Positions 26,183-35,304 of a stretch of 64,000 nt of DNA are shown in pieces (positions within the stretch are counted from its first letter, which is position 1; each line of letters opens with the position of its first letter). The notes beneath the pieces are model-generated. The model had not been told where the DNA came from. It worked only from the letters and a program-made list of their open reading frames with translations, and made no database searches. Location: contig CH672374.1 in NCBI GenBank assembly GCA_000153385.1, positions 1,862,544-1,926,543 of the forward strand. The letters are read 5' to 3'. The position numbers and the translations under genes are program-made. Source of the stretch: Flavobacteria bacterium BBFL7. Lineage in GTDB: Bacteria; Bacteroidota; Bacteroidia; Flavobacteriales; Flavobacteriaceae.

Positions 26183-29100
26183 ATGAAACACGCACTTGCA
26201 TTTCTCTTTACTCTCATCATGGCAGCAGCCAGTGCACAAGAGTATGTAAATGTGAAAAAAGTGCGTCGTGCGGTGACAGACAGTATACAGTTGGATAGCA
26301 TCAGTATCAATCCATCCTATTTCAAGATAGTAGATAGTCGCGGTATGCCAGTAGATTCAACAGCTTATCAGGTAGATTTTATAAAAGCGATGCTAAGTAT
26401 TAAAGATGCTACCGCGATAAAAACAGATTCTATAGATATACAGTTCTTACCATTTCCAGAATTTTTAACCAGAACTTACCAGCTATACGATCCTAAAATT
26501 ATTCTGGATAATGAAACGGCTCAAGAACGTGTCGTTGCCATGCGACAACCTACAGTGCAGCGCAATTATGTGCCATTTAATGGATTGAACACCACAGGTT
26601 CTATTACACGAGGATTGCGAGTAGGTAATAATCAGAATTCTGTTGTAGATTCAGAGCTGGATTTGAGAATATCTGGTGCGCTATCTGATAAAGTCTCTTT
26701 GCGTGCTTCTATTCAAGACGCAAACGTACCACAAACTCAAAATGGATACTCACAACGTCTCGATGAATTTGACCAGATTTTTATAGAACTCTATAGTGAC
26801 GACTGGAACATAAGAGCAGGAGATGTAGACTTACAACAATCAGATTCTTACTTCAATAATTTCACTAAACGTGTTCAAGGAATCTCAGGTCAGGTCAAAT
26901 TTGAAGGCGATGATTCTCAAGGCTATGTTCAGGCAGCTGGTGCTTTAGTACGTGGTATTTTTAATATCTCTAGATTCACTGGACAAGAAGGTAACCAAGG
27001 TCCATATAAATTAACCGGTCGTAATGGTGAGTTGTTTATACTGGTCGTCTCTGGTAGTGAGCGTGTTTTTGTGAATGGTGTGCCGCTCTCACGAGGTGAA
27101 AATGCAGACTATGTGATTGATTATAACGCTGGTGAGGTGCGCTTTAATGCCACGTTTCCTATTACTAGTGAAATGCGTATTTCTATAGAATATCAATACA
27201 GTGAACGTAATTTCACCCGTTTTGTAGGTTATGCAAAAGGTGGCTATGAGACTGATAAAATAGCCCTAGAAACTTACATCTACACTGAAAGTGATGCTAA
27301 GAATCAACCTTTACAGCAAAATCTTACAGAAGATCAAGTTACCATTCTCGCCGCCGCAGGAGATAATGAAGATCTTGCTATTGCACCTAGTGCGGTAGAG
27401 GACACATTTTCTGAAAACAAGATCCTATATCGCAAGGAAACCATTGCTGGTGTAGAGCGATTTGTTTTTTCGCAAGATTCTAATGATGAGCTATTTAATG
27501 TGCGATTCTCTTTTGTAGGTGAGAATCAAGGAGATTATGTGCTCATAAATGACCAGGCGATTGCAAATATCTATGAATATGTCGCACCTATCGCAGGTGT
27601 GTCGCAAGGTAGTTTTGCACCTGTGATTAGATTATTTGCACCAGAAATCATAACAATTGCAGGTGCTAAAGCCCGATATGCACCTTCTAAAACCACACTA
27701 CTCGATACTGAAATTGCGGCCAGTAGTAATGACTTGAATCGCTTTTCAAGCATAGATGATGATGATAATCGTGGTGTTGCTGTAAAGCTTGCTGTGCAAC
27801 AGCAGCTATGGAAAAAGGACTCTTTAACCACCTTAAACGCTCGTGTAAAATCTGATTATATCGATCAGAATTTCCGTAATGTAGAACGTGTTTATAATAT
27901 CGAATTTAATCGTGATTGGAATTTAGACATCATTTCAGGTAATCAACTTTTTTCCACAGTTGGATTGGATTATGCACAAGATTCTACCTTACGAGCTACT
28001 TATGAATTAGAACATCTCGAGTTTTCTGATAGTTATAGTGGTAATAGACACAACTTAAATGGTGTATATCGTGATGGTGGATGGACAGCACGCTTTCGCG
28101 GAAGCGTACTCAACACAAACGCTACTGCTCTAGAATCACAATTTTACAGAGCAAATGCTGATGTGGTAAAACGGTTCAATAATAAATGGATAGGTGCCCG
28201 ATATGAGACAGAAGATAATCAGCAAACCGTACTTGCTGATCGCAGTCTGACGGCATTATCTCAGCGTTTTACAGGTTATGAAGTCTATACTGGAGTAGGA
28301 GATAGTACAGCTGTTTTTGTAGAAGTAGGTTATAGAAATCGTGTAAATGATAGTTTGCAATTGGGTAATCTACAACGTGTTAATAGATCCAATAATTATT
28401 ATGTAAAATCACAACCTATTAAAGATGAGTTGAGTAGCTTGAAGGTGTATGCTAATTATCGAGTGCTTAAAAGCGAAATAGAATCTATAGAAGATGAGGT
28501 GTCTTTTAATAGTCGAATACAGTACCAGCGTAAATTTTTTGATAAAAAAGTATTGTGGAATACTACTTATGAAACGAACAGTTCTACAATACCACGACAA
28601 GATTTTACATATGTGGCTGTAAATCCTGGACAAGGAACATTTACCTGGATAGATTATAACGGCGATGGAATACAAGATTTAAATGAGTTTGAAGTAGCAC
28701 AATTTCAAGATCAAGGGCGTTTTGTGCGTATTTTATTGCCTAATCAAGTGTTTGTACCTACACATCAAAATAAGTTTTCTCAAACGCTAACCTTAAATCC
28801 CAGCTCGTGGTCGCAAAGTGATGGTTATAAAGAGGTGTTATCTCATTTTTATAATCAGACCAGTTACTTAATTGATCGTATGGTAGAAAGAGAAGGAGCT
28901 ACGTTTGATTTGAATCCGTTCGGTATAGGAGATAATCAGCTAGGACTAAATCTCAATTTTAGAAACAGCCTGTTTTTTAATCGTGGTAAACAGAAGTATA
29001 CGACTAATTACACCTACATCAGCAGTGCAAATGAAAACTTGCAAAGTATAGGTAGTCTGAGTAGTGATATAGAGAGCCATCAACTAGGTTTTATACATAA

Positions 29101-29590
29101 AATAAAAGAAATCTGGTTGATTACTATAGATGGACAGACCGGTTTTAATGCGAGCGAAAGCGAGAACTTTGCAAATCGCAACTTTAAAATTAACGAGAGT
29201 TTATTCAAACCTCAAGTGTCGTATTTATTTGGTAATAGTAGTCGTGTAGATATTTTTTATGAATTGCATTCTAAAGAAAATGTGGTCAATGAAGAAGCGA
29301 TGCTCGATCAACAAAATATCGGTGTAAGTTGGTCTTTTAATAAAGAGCAGAGCTATGCGGTTAATGGTGAGATACGCTACGTGAAGAATGATTTTATAGG
29401 ACAGGCATTTTCTCCTGTAGGTTTTCAAATGCTAGAAGGATTACAGCCTGGCACAAACTTTACGTGGAATCTTTTGTTTCAGAAAAACATTTCTAGTTTC
29501 CTAGATTTAAATATCTCGTATAGTGGACGTGACAGCGAGACAGCAAGAACCGTTCACACTGGTAGTGTACAGTTAAAGGCTTATTTTTAA
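26183..29590 (+). CDS. Large outer-membrane beta-barrel protein with EF-hand-like loop, function unknown
   Basis: The 1135-residue product has a cleavable signal peptide (cut near AAASAQ), an N-terminal beta domain, a segment GLNTTGSITRGLRVGNNQ that looks like the start of a barrel, and then many alternating amphipathic strands ending in the aromatic residue F (KAYF), as expected for outer-membrane barrels. The stretch GRNGELFILVVSGSERVFVNG and the following VIDYNAGEVRF resemble parts of SprA-type and related Bacteroidota surface proteins. A canonical calcium-binding loop, DYNGDGIQDLNEFE, occurs around residue 825. A single-mismatch palindrome copy lies at 28091-28106. It is probably transcribed from the promoter in the repeat just upstream. 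Confidence 0.7.
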   Translation: MKHALAFLFTLIMAAASAQEYVNVKKVRRAVTDSIQLDSISINPSYFKIVDSRGMPVDSTAYQVDFIKAMLSIKDATAIKTDSIDIQFLPFPEFLTRTYQLYDPKIILDNETAQERVVAMRQPTVQRNYVPFNGLNTTGSITRGLRVGNNQNSVVDSELDLRISGALSDKVSLRASIQDANVPQTQNGYSQRLDEFDQIFIELYSDDWNIRAGDVDLQQSDSYFNNFTKRVQGISGQVKFEGDDSQGYVQAAGALVRGIFNISRFTGQEGNQGPYKLTGRNGELFILVVSGSERVFVNGVPLSRGENADYVIDYNAGEVRFNATFPITSEMRISIEYQYSERNFTRFVGYAKGGYETDKIALETYIYTESDAKNQPLQQNLTEDQVTILAAAGDNEDLAIAPSAVEDTFSENKILYRKETIAGVERFVFSQDSNDELFNVRFSFVGENQGDYVLINDQAIANIYEYVAPIAGVSQGSFAPVIRLFAPEIITIAGAKARYAPSKTTLLDTEIAASSNDLNRFSSIDDDDNRGVAVKLAVQQQLWKKDSLTTLNARVKSDYIDQNFRNVERVYNIEFNRDWNLDIISGNQLFSTVGLDYAQDSTLRATYELEHLEFSDSYSGNRHNLNGVYRDGGWTARFRGSVLNTNATALESQFYRANADVVKRFNNKWIGARYETEDNQQTVLADRSLTALSQRFTGYEVYTGVGDSTAVFVEVGYRNRVNDSLQLGNLQRVNRSNNYYVKSQPIKDELSSLKVYANYRVLKSEIESIEDEVSFNSRIQYQRKFFDKKVLWNTTYETNSSTIPRQDFTYVAVNPGQGTFTWIDYNGDGIQDLNEFEVAQFQDQGRFVRILLPNQVFVPTHQNKFSQTLTLNPSSWSQSDGYKEVLSHFYNQTSYLIDRMVEREGATFDLNPFGIGDNQLGLNLNFRNSLFFNRGKQKYTTNYTYISSANENLQSIGSLSSDIESHQLGFIHKIKEIWLITIDGQTGFNASESENFANRNFKINESLFKPQVSYLFGNSSRVDIFYELHSKENVVNEEAMLDQQNIGVSWSFNKEQSYAVNGEIRYVKNDFIGQAFSPVGFQMLEGLQPGTNFTWNLLFQKNISSFLDLNISYSGRDSETARTVHTGSVQLKAYF
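28091..28106. repeat. 16-bp palindrome, one mismatch
   Basis: CGCTTTCGCGGAAGCG, inside the outer-membrane protein gene, read as RFRGS. Confidence 0.85.
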
Positions 29591-29750
29591 GTTATGACTT
29601 TCGTTTAATTATTCTCATTACCTATTTAAGACAATCAACTCGTTATTACATGGAGTGAAAACAGCTTTACGTCAATTGATGATAGATTTCATGTATTAGG
29701 ATGGCTACTTTTAAAATCTAATCTAGTAGTACAAACTAAAATCGATTATT

Positions 29751-30188
29751 ATGAAATATCTAGTTAAAGCCTCATTATTACTTTTTATGTCCATCTTATT
29801 TTTAAGTTGTGATAATGATGATGGTATGGCAGACAATCAAACACAATGTAATTATCAAGGTCTAACCTTTGATGATGGAAGTACACAAACATTAATACCA
29901 GAAGCTCAATTACAAACAGAGCTTTTTCCTAATAATGGTGGACCTGGTGTAGCTGCTGTTGAAGTGTATGAAACTTCTAATCCTGGTAATATATGGTTAT
30001 TAACAGAGGCAGTAACATTAAATGCTGTAGGTCCTGGTACTTTAGGCATTAATGGAACTAATTATACGGTTACTGTTACATGTCAACGAGCTGGTACCGC
30101 TGTCGGAGATGAATTCCGTTTTGATGTAGTGACTACCGGTGGACTGGAAGGCGAGCTATGTGTCGTTATCGATGCAGTAATACCTTAA
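29751..30188 (+). CDS. Short lipoprotein, unknown
   Basis: A 145-residue lipoprotein with lipobox SILFLSC (about Cys20) followed by an Asp-rich tether DNDDG typical of Bacteroidota surface lipoproteins. The mature part is small and beta-rich, with two cysteines near the end of the domain (TVTCQ, GELCVV) that could form a disulfide. No family is recognised. It stands alone and is closed by the strong hairpin at 30223-30258. Confidence 0.65.
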   Translation: MKYLVKASLLLFMSILFLSCDNDDGMADNQTQCNYQGLTFDDGSTQTLIPEAQLQTELFPNNGGPGVAAVEVYETSNPGNIWLLTEAVTLNAVGPGTLGINGTNYTVTVTCQRAGTAVGDEFRFDVVTTGGLEGELCVVIDAVIP

Positions 30189-30222
30189 TCGCAAATAGTA
30201 TTTTTGAAAAGAGTTGTATTAG

Positions 30223-30258
30223 AAAAAACACCGTAGCTCACTAGCTACGGTGTTTTTT
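30223..30258. terminator. Bidirectional terminator between convergent genes
   Basis: A perfect 16-bp inverted repeat: the arm AAAAAACACCGTAGCT (30223-30238), loop CACT, and its complement to 30258. The A run on one side and T run on the other let it stop transcription from both the 29751 lipoprotein gene (+) and glyS (-). Confidence 0.92.
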
Positions 30259-30341
30259 AAATTAAGTTCTATAAAGCTATATAAAGCTCATTGATAAAAG
30301 ATTATAGTTAAAACCTATCCATCATCTATCAGTCTACCAGA

Positions 30342-31889
30342 TTATATCTTTTTTAACCACTCGCTCATGCTTACACGAGACTCCAGATAGTTTTTTAAAT
30401 CTTTTATGGCAACGCGCTCTTGATTCATTGTGTCACGATCTCTTACCGTTACAGCATGATCCTCTTTTGTATCGTGGTCTATGGTTACACAATATGGTGT
30501 ACCGTTTAAATCATGGCGAGCATAACGCTTACCTATTGAATCTTTCTCCTCATAAGCAACCTTCATAGACCACTTTAGTTCGTCTATAATTTCATTTGCA
30601 ATCTCTGGTAGTCCATCTTTCTTTAAGAGAGGTAAAATAGCTGCTTTGACTGGTGCTAGGACTGCTGGTAATTTAAGAACAGTGCGTTCGCCACCATTTT
30701 CTAATTTTTCATCCACTAGAGAATTAGAGAATACCGCTAGAAACATTCTATCTAGCCCTATTGAAGTTTCAAGAACATAAGGAACGTAGTTTTTGTTTTC
30801 TTCATGATCAAAGAATTGTAGTTTTTTACCACTATGCTCTTCATGGGCTTTTAAATCAAAGTCTGTACGAGAGTGGATACCTTCTAATTCTTTAAAACCA
30901 AATGGGAAGTCAAATTCGATGTCTGTTGCAGCGTTTGCATAATGTGCAAGTTTTTCATGGTCATGGAAACGATAGTTCTCTGCTCCCATACCTAAAGAGT
31001 TGTGCCATGCCATGCGACGTTCTTTCCAGATTTCAAACCATTCCAGTTCTGTACCTGGTTTTACAAAATATTGCATTTCCATCTGTTCAAATTCACGCTG
31101 ACGGAAAATGAACTGGCGAGCAACAATCTCATTTCTAAATGCTTTACCAGTTTGTGCAATCCCAAAAGGGATTTTCATACGACCTGTTTTTTGAACATTT
31201 AAAAAGTTTACAAATATACCTTGAGCTGTTTCTGGTCTTAAAAATAAGTCTGTAGCAGTGTCTGCACTAGCACCTATTTTAGTACCGAACATCAGGTTGA
31301 ACTGGCGCACATCTGTCCAGTTTTTAGAACCTGTATCTGGATCTGAGATTTCAAGTTCTTCTATAAGTGCTTTTACACCAGCAAGATCTTCAGCCTCTAA
31401 AAGAGTAGCAAGTCTTGCAGTAGGTTCAGTAGCTTTCTTCATGTAACCCATCACACGTGGATTGGTCTCTCGATACATGTCTGCATCAAAATCATCACCA
31501 AATCTTTTAGCAGCTTTTGCGATTTCTTTATTGGCTTTTTGAAGGTTTTTTTCACAATAGTCTTCTATCAACACATCTGCACGATAGCGTTTTTTAGAGT
31601 CTTTATTATCAATCAATGGATCATTAAAAGCATCTACGTGACCAGAGGCTTTCCATGTTGTAGGATGCATAAAAATTGCAGCATCTATACCTACGATATC
31701 TTGATTTAATTGAGTCATCGCTTGCCACCAGTATTCTCTGATATTTTTCTTTAACTCAACTCCATTTTGACCATAGTCATAAACGGCGCTTAACCCATCA
31801 TAGATTTCACTAGATTGAAAAACATAACCGTACTCTTTTGCATGTGAGAGTACCTTTTTAAACTGATCTTGATCGTTGTTCTTTGCCAT
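30342..31889 (-). CDS. glyS: Glycyl-tRNA synthetase, single-chain class II
   Basis: This 515-residue enzyme charges tRNA-Gly. It is the homodimeric archaeal/eukaryal-like type rather than the two-subunit GlyQ/GlyS type. Visible class II motifs are the arginine loop FRNEIVARQFIFRQREFEQ (motif 2) and ETSIGLDRMFLAVF (motif 3), and the protein ends with the short anticodon-binding domain (LPAVLAPVKAAILPLL, then TVRDRDTMNQERV). A -7 box lies only 5 nt from the ATG, so the mRNA may be essentially leaderless. The bidirectional hairpin at 30223-30258 ends it. Confidence 0.96.
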   Translation of the reverse strand: MAKNNDQDQFKKVLSHAKEYGYVFQSSEIYDGLSAVYDYGQNGVELKKNIREYWWQAMTQLNQDIVGIDAAIFMHPTTWKASGHVDAFNDPLIDNKDSKKRYRADVLIEDYCEKNLQKANKEIAKAAKRFGDDFDADMYRETNPRVMGYMKKATEPTARLATLLEAEDLAGVKALIEELEISDPDTGSKNWTDVRQFNLMFGTKIGASADTATDLFLRPETAQGIFVNFLNVQKTGRMKIPFGIAQTGKAFRNEIVARQFIFRQREFEQMEMQYFVKPGTELEWFEIWKERRMAWHNSLGMGAENYRFHDHEKLAHYANAATDIEFDFPFGFKELEGIHSRTDFDLKAHEEHSGKKLQFFDHEENKNYVPYVLETSIGLDRMFLAVFSNSLVDEKLENGGERTVLKLPAVLAPVKAAILPLLKKDGLPEIANEIIDELKWSMKVAYEEKDSIGKRYARHDLNGTPYCVTIDHDTKEDHAVTVRDRDTMNQERVAIKDLKNYLESRVSMSEWLKKI

Positions 31890-31894
31890 AGCTG

Positions 31895-31902
31895 CAAATG
31901 TA
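31895..31902 (-). promoter_or_regulatory. glyS -7 promoter box
   Basis: On the minus strand this reads TACATTTG, a perfect TAnnTTTG Bacteroidota -7 element, 5 nt before the glyS ATG. No good -33 TTG is present. The arms GCTGCAAA (31891-31898) and TTTGCAGC (31913-31920) form an inverted repeat around it, which could be an operator. Confidence 0.5.
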
Positions 31903-31941
31903 AAAAAAAGGCTCTTTGCAGCGATATGATTTTGTTTATTT

Positions 31942-31957
31942 CGCTTTCGCGAAAGCG
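31942..31957. repeat. 16-bp palindrome, exact copy
   Basis: CGCTTTCGCGAAAGCG, intergenic, between the end of the coiled-coil protein gene and the glyS promoter. Confidence 0.95.
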
Positions 31958-31969
31958 TAAAATAAAAAA

Positions 31970-31985
31970 CACGCCCTAAAGCGTG
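31970..31985 (-). terminator. Probable terminator of the coiled-coil protein gene
   Basis: CACGC (31970-31974) pairs with GCGTG (31981-31985), and on the minus strand the stem is followed by six T residues. It lies 25 nt downstream of the stop of the gene at 32011-32892. The stem is short, so confidence is moderate. Confidence 0.5.
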
Positions 31986-32010
31986 CTTAATTCTTAAAAT
32001 ATAAAAGGGT

Positions 32011-32892
32011 TTATCTAAGTTCTAGCTCTGAACTGCTTACTCTTATACCACCATTGTAAAGATTTACACGATAGGTACCTTTGATAATATCATCTTCATT
32101 TGCTTGAACAAGTTCACAAATATCCAGTTCTTGATTTTTGTAATTAAAGGAAACCATCTTAGAATAAGTTAATTCCTGATCCTCAAACTGCTGTTTTTTC
32201 TTAAGTCCTAGCACGTTGTTATCTGGATTGATGACTTGTAGATAAAAGGATTGTACACCAGTAGGAGCCAGCGCATTTTGCGGTAATGTAAAACATACTT
32301 TTAAATCATCCACGCGTCTTGCGCGATCATTTTCTATTTCTTTACCACTATTTCTTATGATCACACCTTTTGCTTTAAAGTTAGTAGGTAAAAGTGTCGC
32401 TGCTTTGGCCATGCTTTCATTTAAATCATCAATTTGTGTGGTCTTATTAGTACTAGCGATAATTTCCTCATTCAATACTTGCAGTGTACTGTCCTTAACA
32501 CGTACAAGTGTTTCATTTTCCTTTTCTAAGACATACACACGTGCAGCAAGTACCTCACGCTCATCTTTAATTTTTACTAATTCCTTGCGTAAGCGAGCAA
32601 GGATAGCCACATTGGGCTCTAGTCTACTTACAGAGTCTTTAAGTCTGGTGATGCGTTCTTTGGCAGCTTCTAGGTCACTGGTTATGGCAGTTCCTTTCTC
32701 AATCTCAATTAAATATTCTTTCTCAATATTACCGAGCGCTTTTTCAATCTCTGTTTTTTCAATACTCAGTTGAGTAGTTATAGCCTCGTTTTTATGATGT
32801 GCTCTATAGGTATAAGTTCCTAAGATTATTAACAATAGAACGGCTAGTCCTAATAATATCTTTATTAAACGGTTGTCTTTTTGAGTTCCCAT
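32011..32892 (-). CDS. Membrane-anchored coiled-coil protein, unknown
   Basis: The 293-residue protein has one N-terminal transmembrane helix (about residues 10-27), a long heptad-rich coiled coil (about residues 40-160, with EKTEIEKALGNIEKEYL and ERITRLKDSVSRLE), and a C-terminal beta domain of ~110 residues (DDLKVCFTLPQNALAPTG to the end). This is a common Bacteroidota envelope architecture without a named function. The topology is probably cytoplasm-in, periplasm-out. It is divergent from comF, with 48 nt between the start codons. Confidence 0.7.
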   Translation of the reverse strand: MGTQKDNRLIKILLGLAVLLLIILGTYTYRAHHKNEAITTQLSIEKTEIEKALGNIEKEYLIEIEKGTAITSDLEAAKERITRLKDSVSRLEPNVAILARLRKELVKIKDEREVLAARVYVLEKENETLVRVKDSTLQVLNEEIIASTNKTTQIDDLNESMAKAATLLPTNFKAKGVIIRNSGKEIENDRARRVDDLKVCFTLPQNALAPTGVQSFYLQVINPDNNVLGLKKKQQFEDQELTYSKMVSFNYKNQELDICELVQANEDDIIKGTYRVNLYNGGIRVSSSELELR

Positions 32893-32940
32893 AATGTTAT
32901 CTTTAGTCGTTAAACGCCATAAACGTACTAAATAATATAT

Positions 32941-33627
32941 ATGAAGCGCTGGATATATGATTTCTTTAACTTACTCTATCCAGAGTTGTGTGTTGGTTGT
33001 GAGACTGTCCTTACTACTGGTGAGAGTTTGATTTGTACCTCATGTCGGACTCACTTACCATTAACTAATTTTCATAAAACGAGTGATGAAAAAATGCGTG
33101 AACTTTTCTATGCACGTGTGGATGTACAACACGTTACCAGTTTATTTTATTATGAAAAAATAGGAGCGGTGCAACAAATGATACATCAACTAAAATATCG
33201 TAAAAAGGAAGAAATAAGTAGTTTTATAGGGAGCTGGTTAAGGCATGAATTAGTGGAAAACGATTTGTTCAAGGATGTAGACATGGTAATACCTGTACCA
33301 GTACATCCTAAAAGACTTAAAAAACGTGGATACAATCAGGTAACTGGTTTTGGGAAAGAACTTGCCGATGGTTTAAAAGCTAATTATCGTGATGACATTC
33401 TAATTAAAACTAAAAACACGATCAATCAGGCAAGATTGAATCAATCCCAGCGCAGTGATGAATCTAATAGTCCATATCGTCTATTGGACTCTATTCCTAA
33501 AGGGACTCACGTCTTGCTAGTAGATGATGTGATTACAACAGGCACCACACTGGTATTGTGCGCTAGAGAGTTGTTGAAGATTCCTGATGTTAAGATCTCT
33601 ATTGCAACCATGGCTATATCTGTATAA
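32941..33627 (+). CDS. comF: ComF family phosphoribosyltransferase-like protein
   Basis: The 228-residue protein has an N-terminal zinc-ribbon (CVGCETVLTTGESLICTSC, four cysteines) and a C-terminal type I PRTase domain with the PRPP-binding loop VLLVDDVITTGTTL. It also has the ComF segment PVPVHPKRLKKRGYNQ. In naturally competent bacteria ComF helps single-stranded DNA entry or processing in the cytoplasm; in Bacteroidota its role is mostly inferred. The next lipoprotein gene follows on the same strand. Confidence 0.92.
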   Translation: MKRWIYDFFNLLYPELCVGCETVLTTGESLICTSCRTHLPLTNFHKTSDEKMRELFYARVDVQHVTSLFYYEKIGAVQQMIHQLKYRKKEEISSFIGSWLRHELVENDLFKDVDMVIPVPVHPKRLKKRGYNQVTGFGKELADGLKANYRDDILIKTKNTINQARLNQSQRSDESNSPYRLLDSIPKGTHVLLVDDVITTGTTLVLCARELLKIPDVKISIATMAISV

Positions 33628-33705
33628 ATGAGCTGATGATTGTAATTGATAAATCTTTTCCATCTTTTGTATAATCATAGTACCTTGCGGTCGTTATACT
33701 ATACC

Positions 33706-35304
33706 GTGAGAAAGACTTTTTTAAATATAGCTTTAGTATTGTTCCTAGGTACTTTACTGGTACAATGTGCTAAACGTGGTAACCCTACCGGCGGACCAGT
33801 CGATATAGATCCACCTATTATTTTACGCGCTTATCCTGATAATTATAGTGTCAATTTCAAGGCTAAGGAAATTGAAATCACTTTTGATGAGTATGTAAAA
33901 TTACAAGACTTGCAAAAACAGTTAGTAGTTTCTCCACCACTTAAAAATAGACCAATTGTAACACCTCAAGGTAGCGCGTCTAAAAAACTGACTATTACCA
34001 TTGAAGATACTTTAGCGCCTAACACAACATATACATTGAATTTTGGTCAAAGTATTGTCGACAATAATGAATCTAATCCATATCCTTTTTTTAGATATGT
34101 TTTTAGCACGGGTACTTATATCGATTCATTGCAATTAAAAGGTAAAATTACAGATGCACTTAATTATAAAGCAGATGATTTTGTGAATGTATTGCTTTAC
34201 AAAATGGATGAGAATTACACAGATTCTTTAGTTTTTAAAGGTCCGCCGCTATATGTTTTAAATACATTAGATAGTTTAAAGACTTTTACAATGGAAAATC
34301 TAGCTGCTGGTGATTATCGTCTAGTAGGTATAAAGGAAGAAAATAGCGATCTTAAATACAATCCTCGTACAGATAAAATCGGGTATGTTTCTAAGGCTGT
34401 AACCGTACCTAGTGAAGAGATCTTTGAATTAAAAATGTATCAACCAGAACTAGATTCCAGCATTAAGAAAATCACTCATGAAGGTAAGACTAAACTGTAT
34501 GTGGGATATACAGGTAGACTAGATTCTTTAACAATAAGTTCTCAAGAGAAAGGTCTTTTTACTAAAACTAGAATCACTAAATTAAAAGAACAAGATACCC
34601 TACAATTTTGGTTTCAACCGGTGATTGAAAAGGATAGTATCCTTTTAGATTTAAATTATAAGGAATTTAAAGACTCTAAAAAAGTCACCATTAAAGATCG
34701 ATTTTCAGACAGTCTCATAGTAACAAAGCAAAGTGATTTATCACTATCTCAACCACTAGTGCTTACTGCTAGTACGCCTATTGAAACATTTGACCTTTCT
34801 AGGTTTAAGATTATGGATAAAGATTCCATAGCAGTAGATTTTAATGTTAGTCTAGATTCATTAAAAAATGAACTGTATATAGACTTTGAAAAAAGTGAAA
34901 TGCAACGATATAAAATAGATGTTCTACCAGGAGCGATTACAGATTTTTATGGAGCAACAACAGATACACTAGCTTTTAATGGCACTACCAGATCAACTTC
35001 TGATTATGGTAATATGGAAATCACTCTTTCATCAGGATCACAATGGCCAGCAATTATTCAAATAGTAAAAGAGGATTTAAAAGTAGTTAAAGAACAAGTT
35101 GCAAGTGAAAATGGTATCTATGCCTTTGAAAATATAGATCCAGGAAGTTATTTAATACGTGTGATTTATGATACAAATAAAAATGGCAGATACGACACGG
35201 GTAATTTCTTAAAAGGTCTACAGCCTGAAGCGGTAGTGTACCTACCAGAACTAATTACTCTTCAAGCAAATTGGGATGTAAGAGAGACTGTTATTTTAGA
35301 GTAA
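33706..35304 (+). CDS. Lipoprotein with Ig-like (SbsA-type) domain
   Basis: The likely start is GTG 33706, giving VRKTFLNIALVLFLGTLLVQC, a proper lipoprotein signal; the frame is open further upstream to a TTG at 33646, but that version adds an unlikely hydrophilic leader. After the lipidated Cys come KRGNPTGGP, an Ig-like domain (PPIILRAYPDNYSVNFK, EITFDEYVKL, TYTLNFGQSIVDNNE) and several further beta domains, ending in a prealbumin-like region. The family is widespread in Bacteroidota next to comF, and its role is unknown. Its 3' end overlaps the convergent amidase gene by 14 nt. Confidence 0.82.
   Translation: MRKTFLNIALVLFLGTLLVQCAKRGNPTGGPVDIDPPIILRAYPDNYSVNFKAKEIEITFDEYVKLQDLQKQLVVSPPLKNRPIVTPQGSASKKLTITIEDTLAPNTTYTLNFGQSIVDNNESNPYPFFRYVFSTGTYIDSLQLKGKITDALNYKADDFVNVLLYKMDENYTDSLVFKGPPLYVLNTLDSLKTFTMENLAAGDYRLVGIKEENSDLKYNPRTDKIGYVSKAVTVPSEEIFELKMYQPELDSSIKKITHEGKTKLYVGYTGRLDSLTISSQEKGLFTKTRITKLKEQDTLQFWFQPVIEKDSILLDLNYKEFKDSKKVTIKDRFSDSLIVTKQSDLSLSQPLVLTASTPIETFDLSRFKIMDKDSIAVDFNVSLDSLKNELYIDFEKSEMQRYKIDVLPGAITDFYGATTDTLAFNGTTRSTSDYGNMEITLSSGSQWPAIIQIVKEDLKVVKEQVASENGIYAFENIDPGSYLIRVIYDTNKNGRYDTGNFLKGLQPEAVVYLPELITLQANWDVRETVILE

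Noticed and set aside
33646-33706. TTG 33646 as start of the Ig-like lipoprotein
   Set aside because: It adds a hydrophilic leader before a perfect lipoprotein signal; the GTG at 33706 is a better start.
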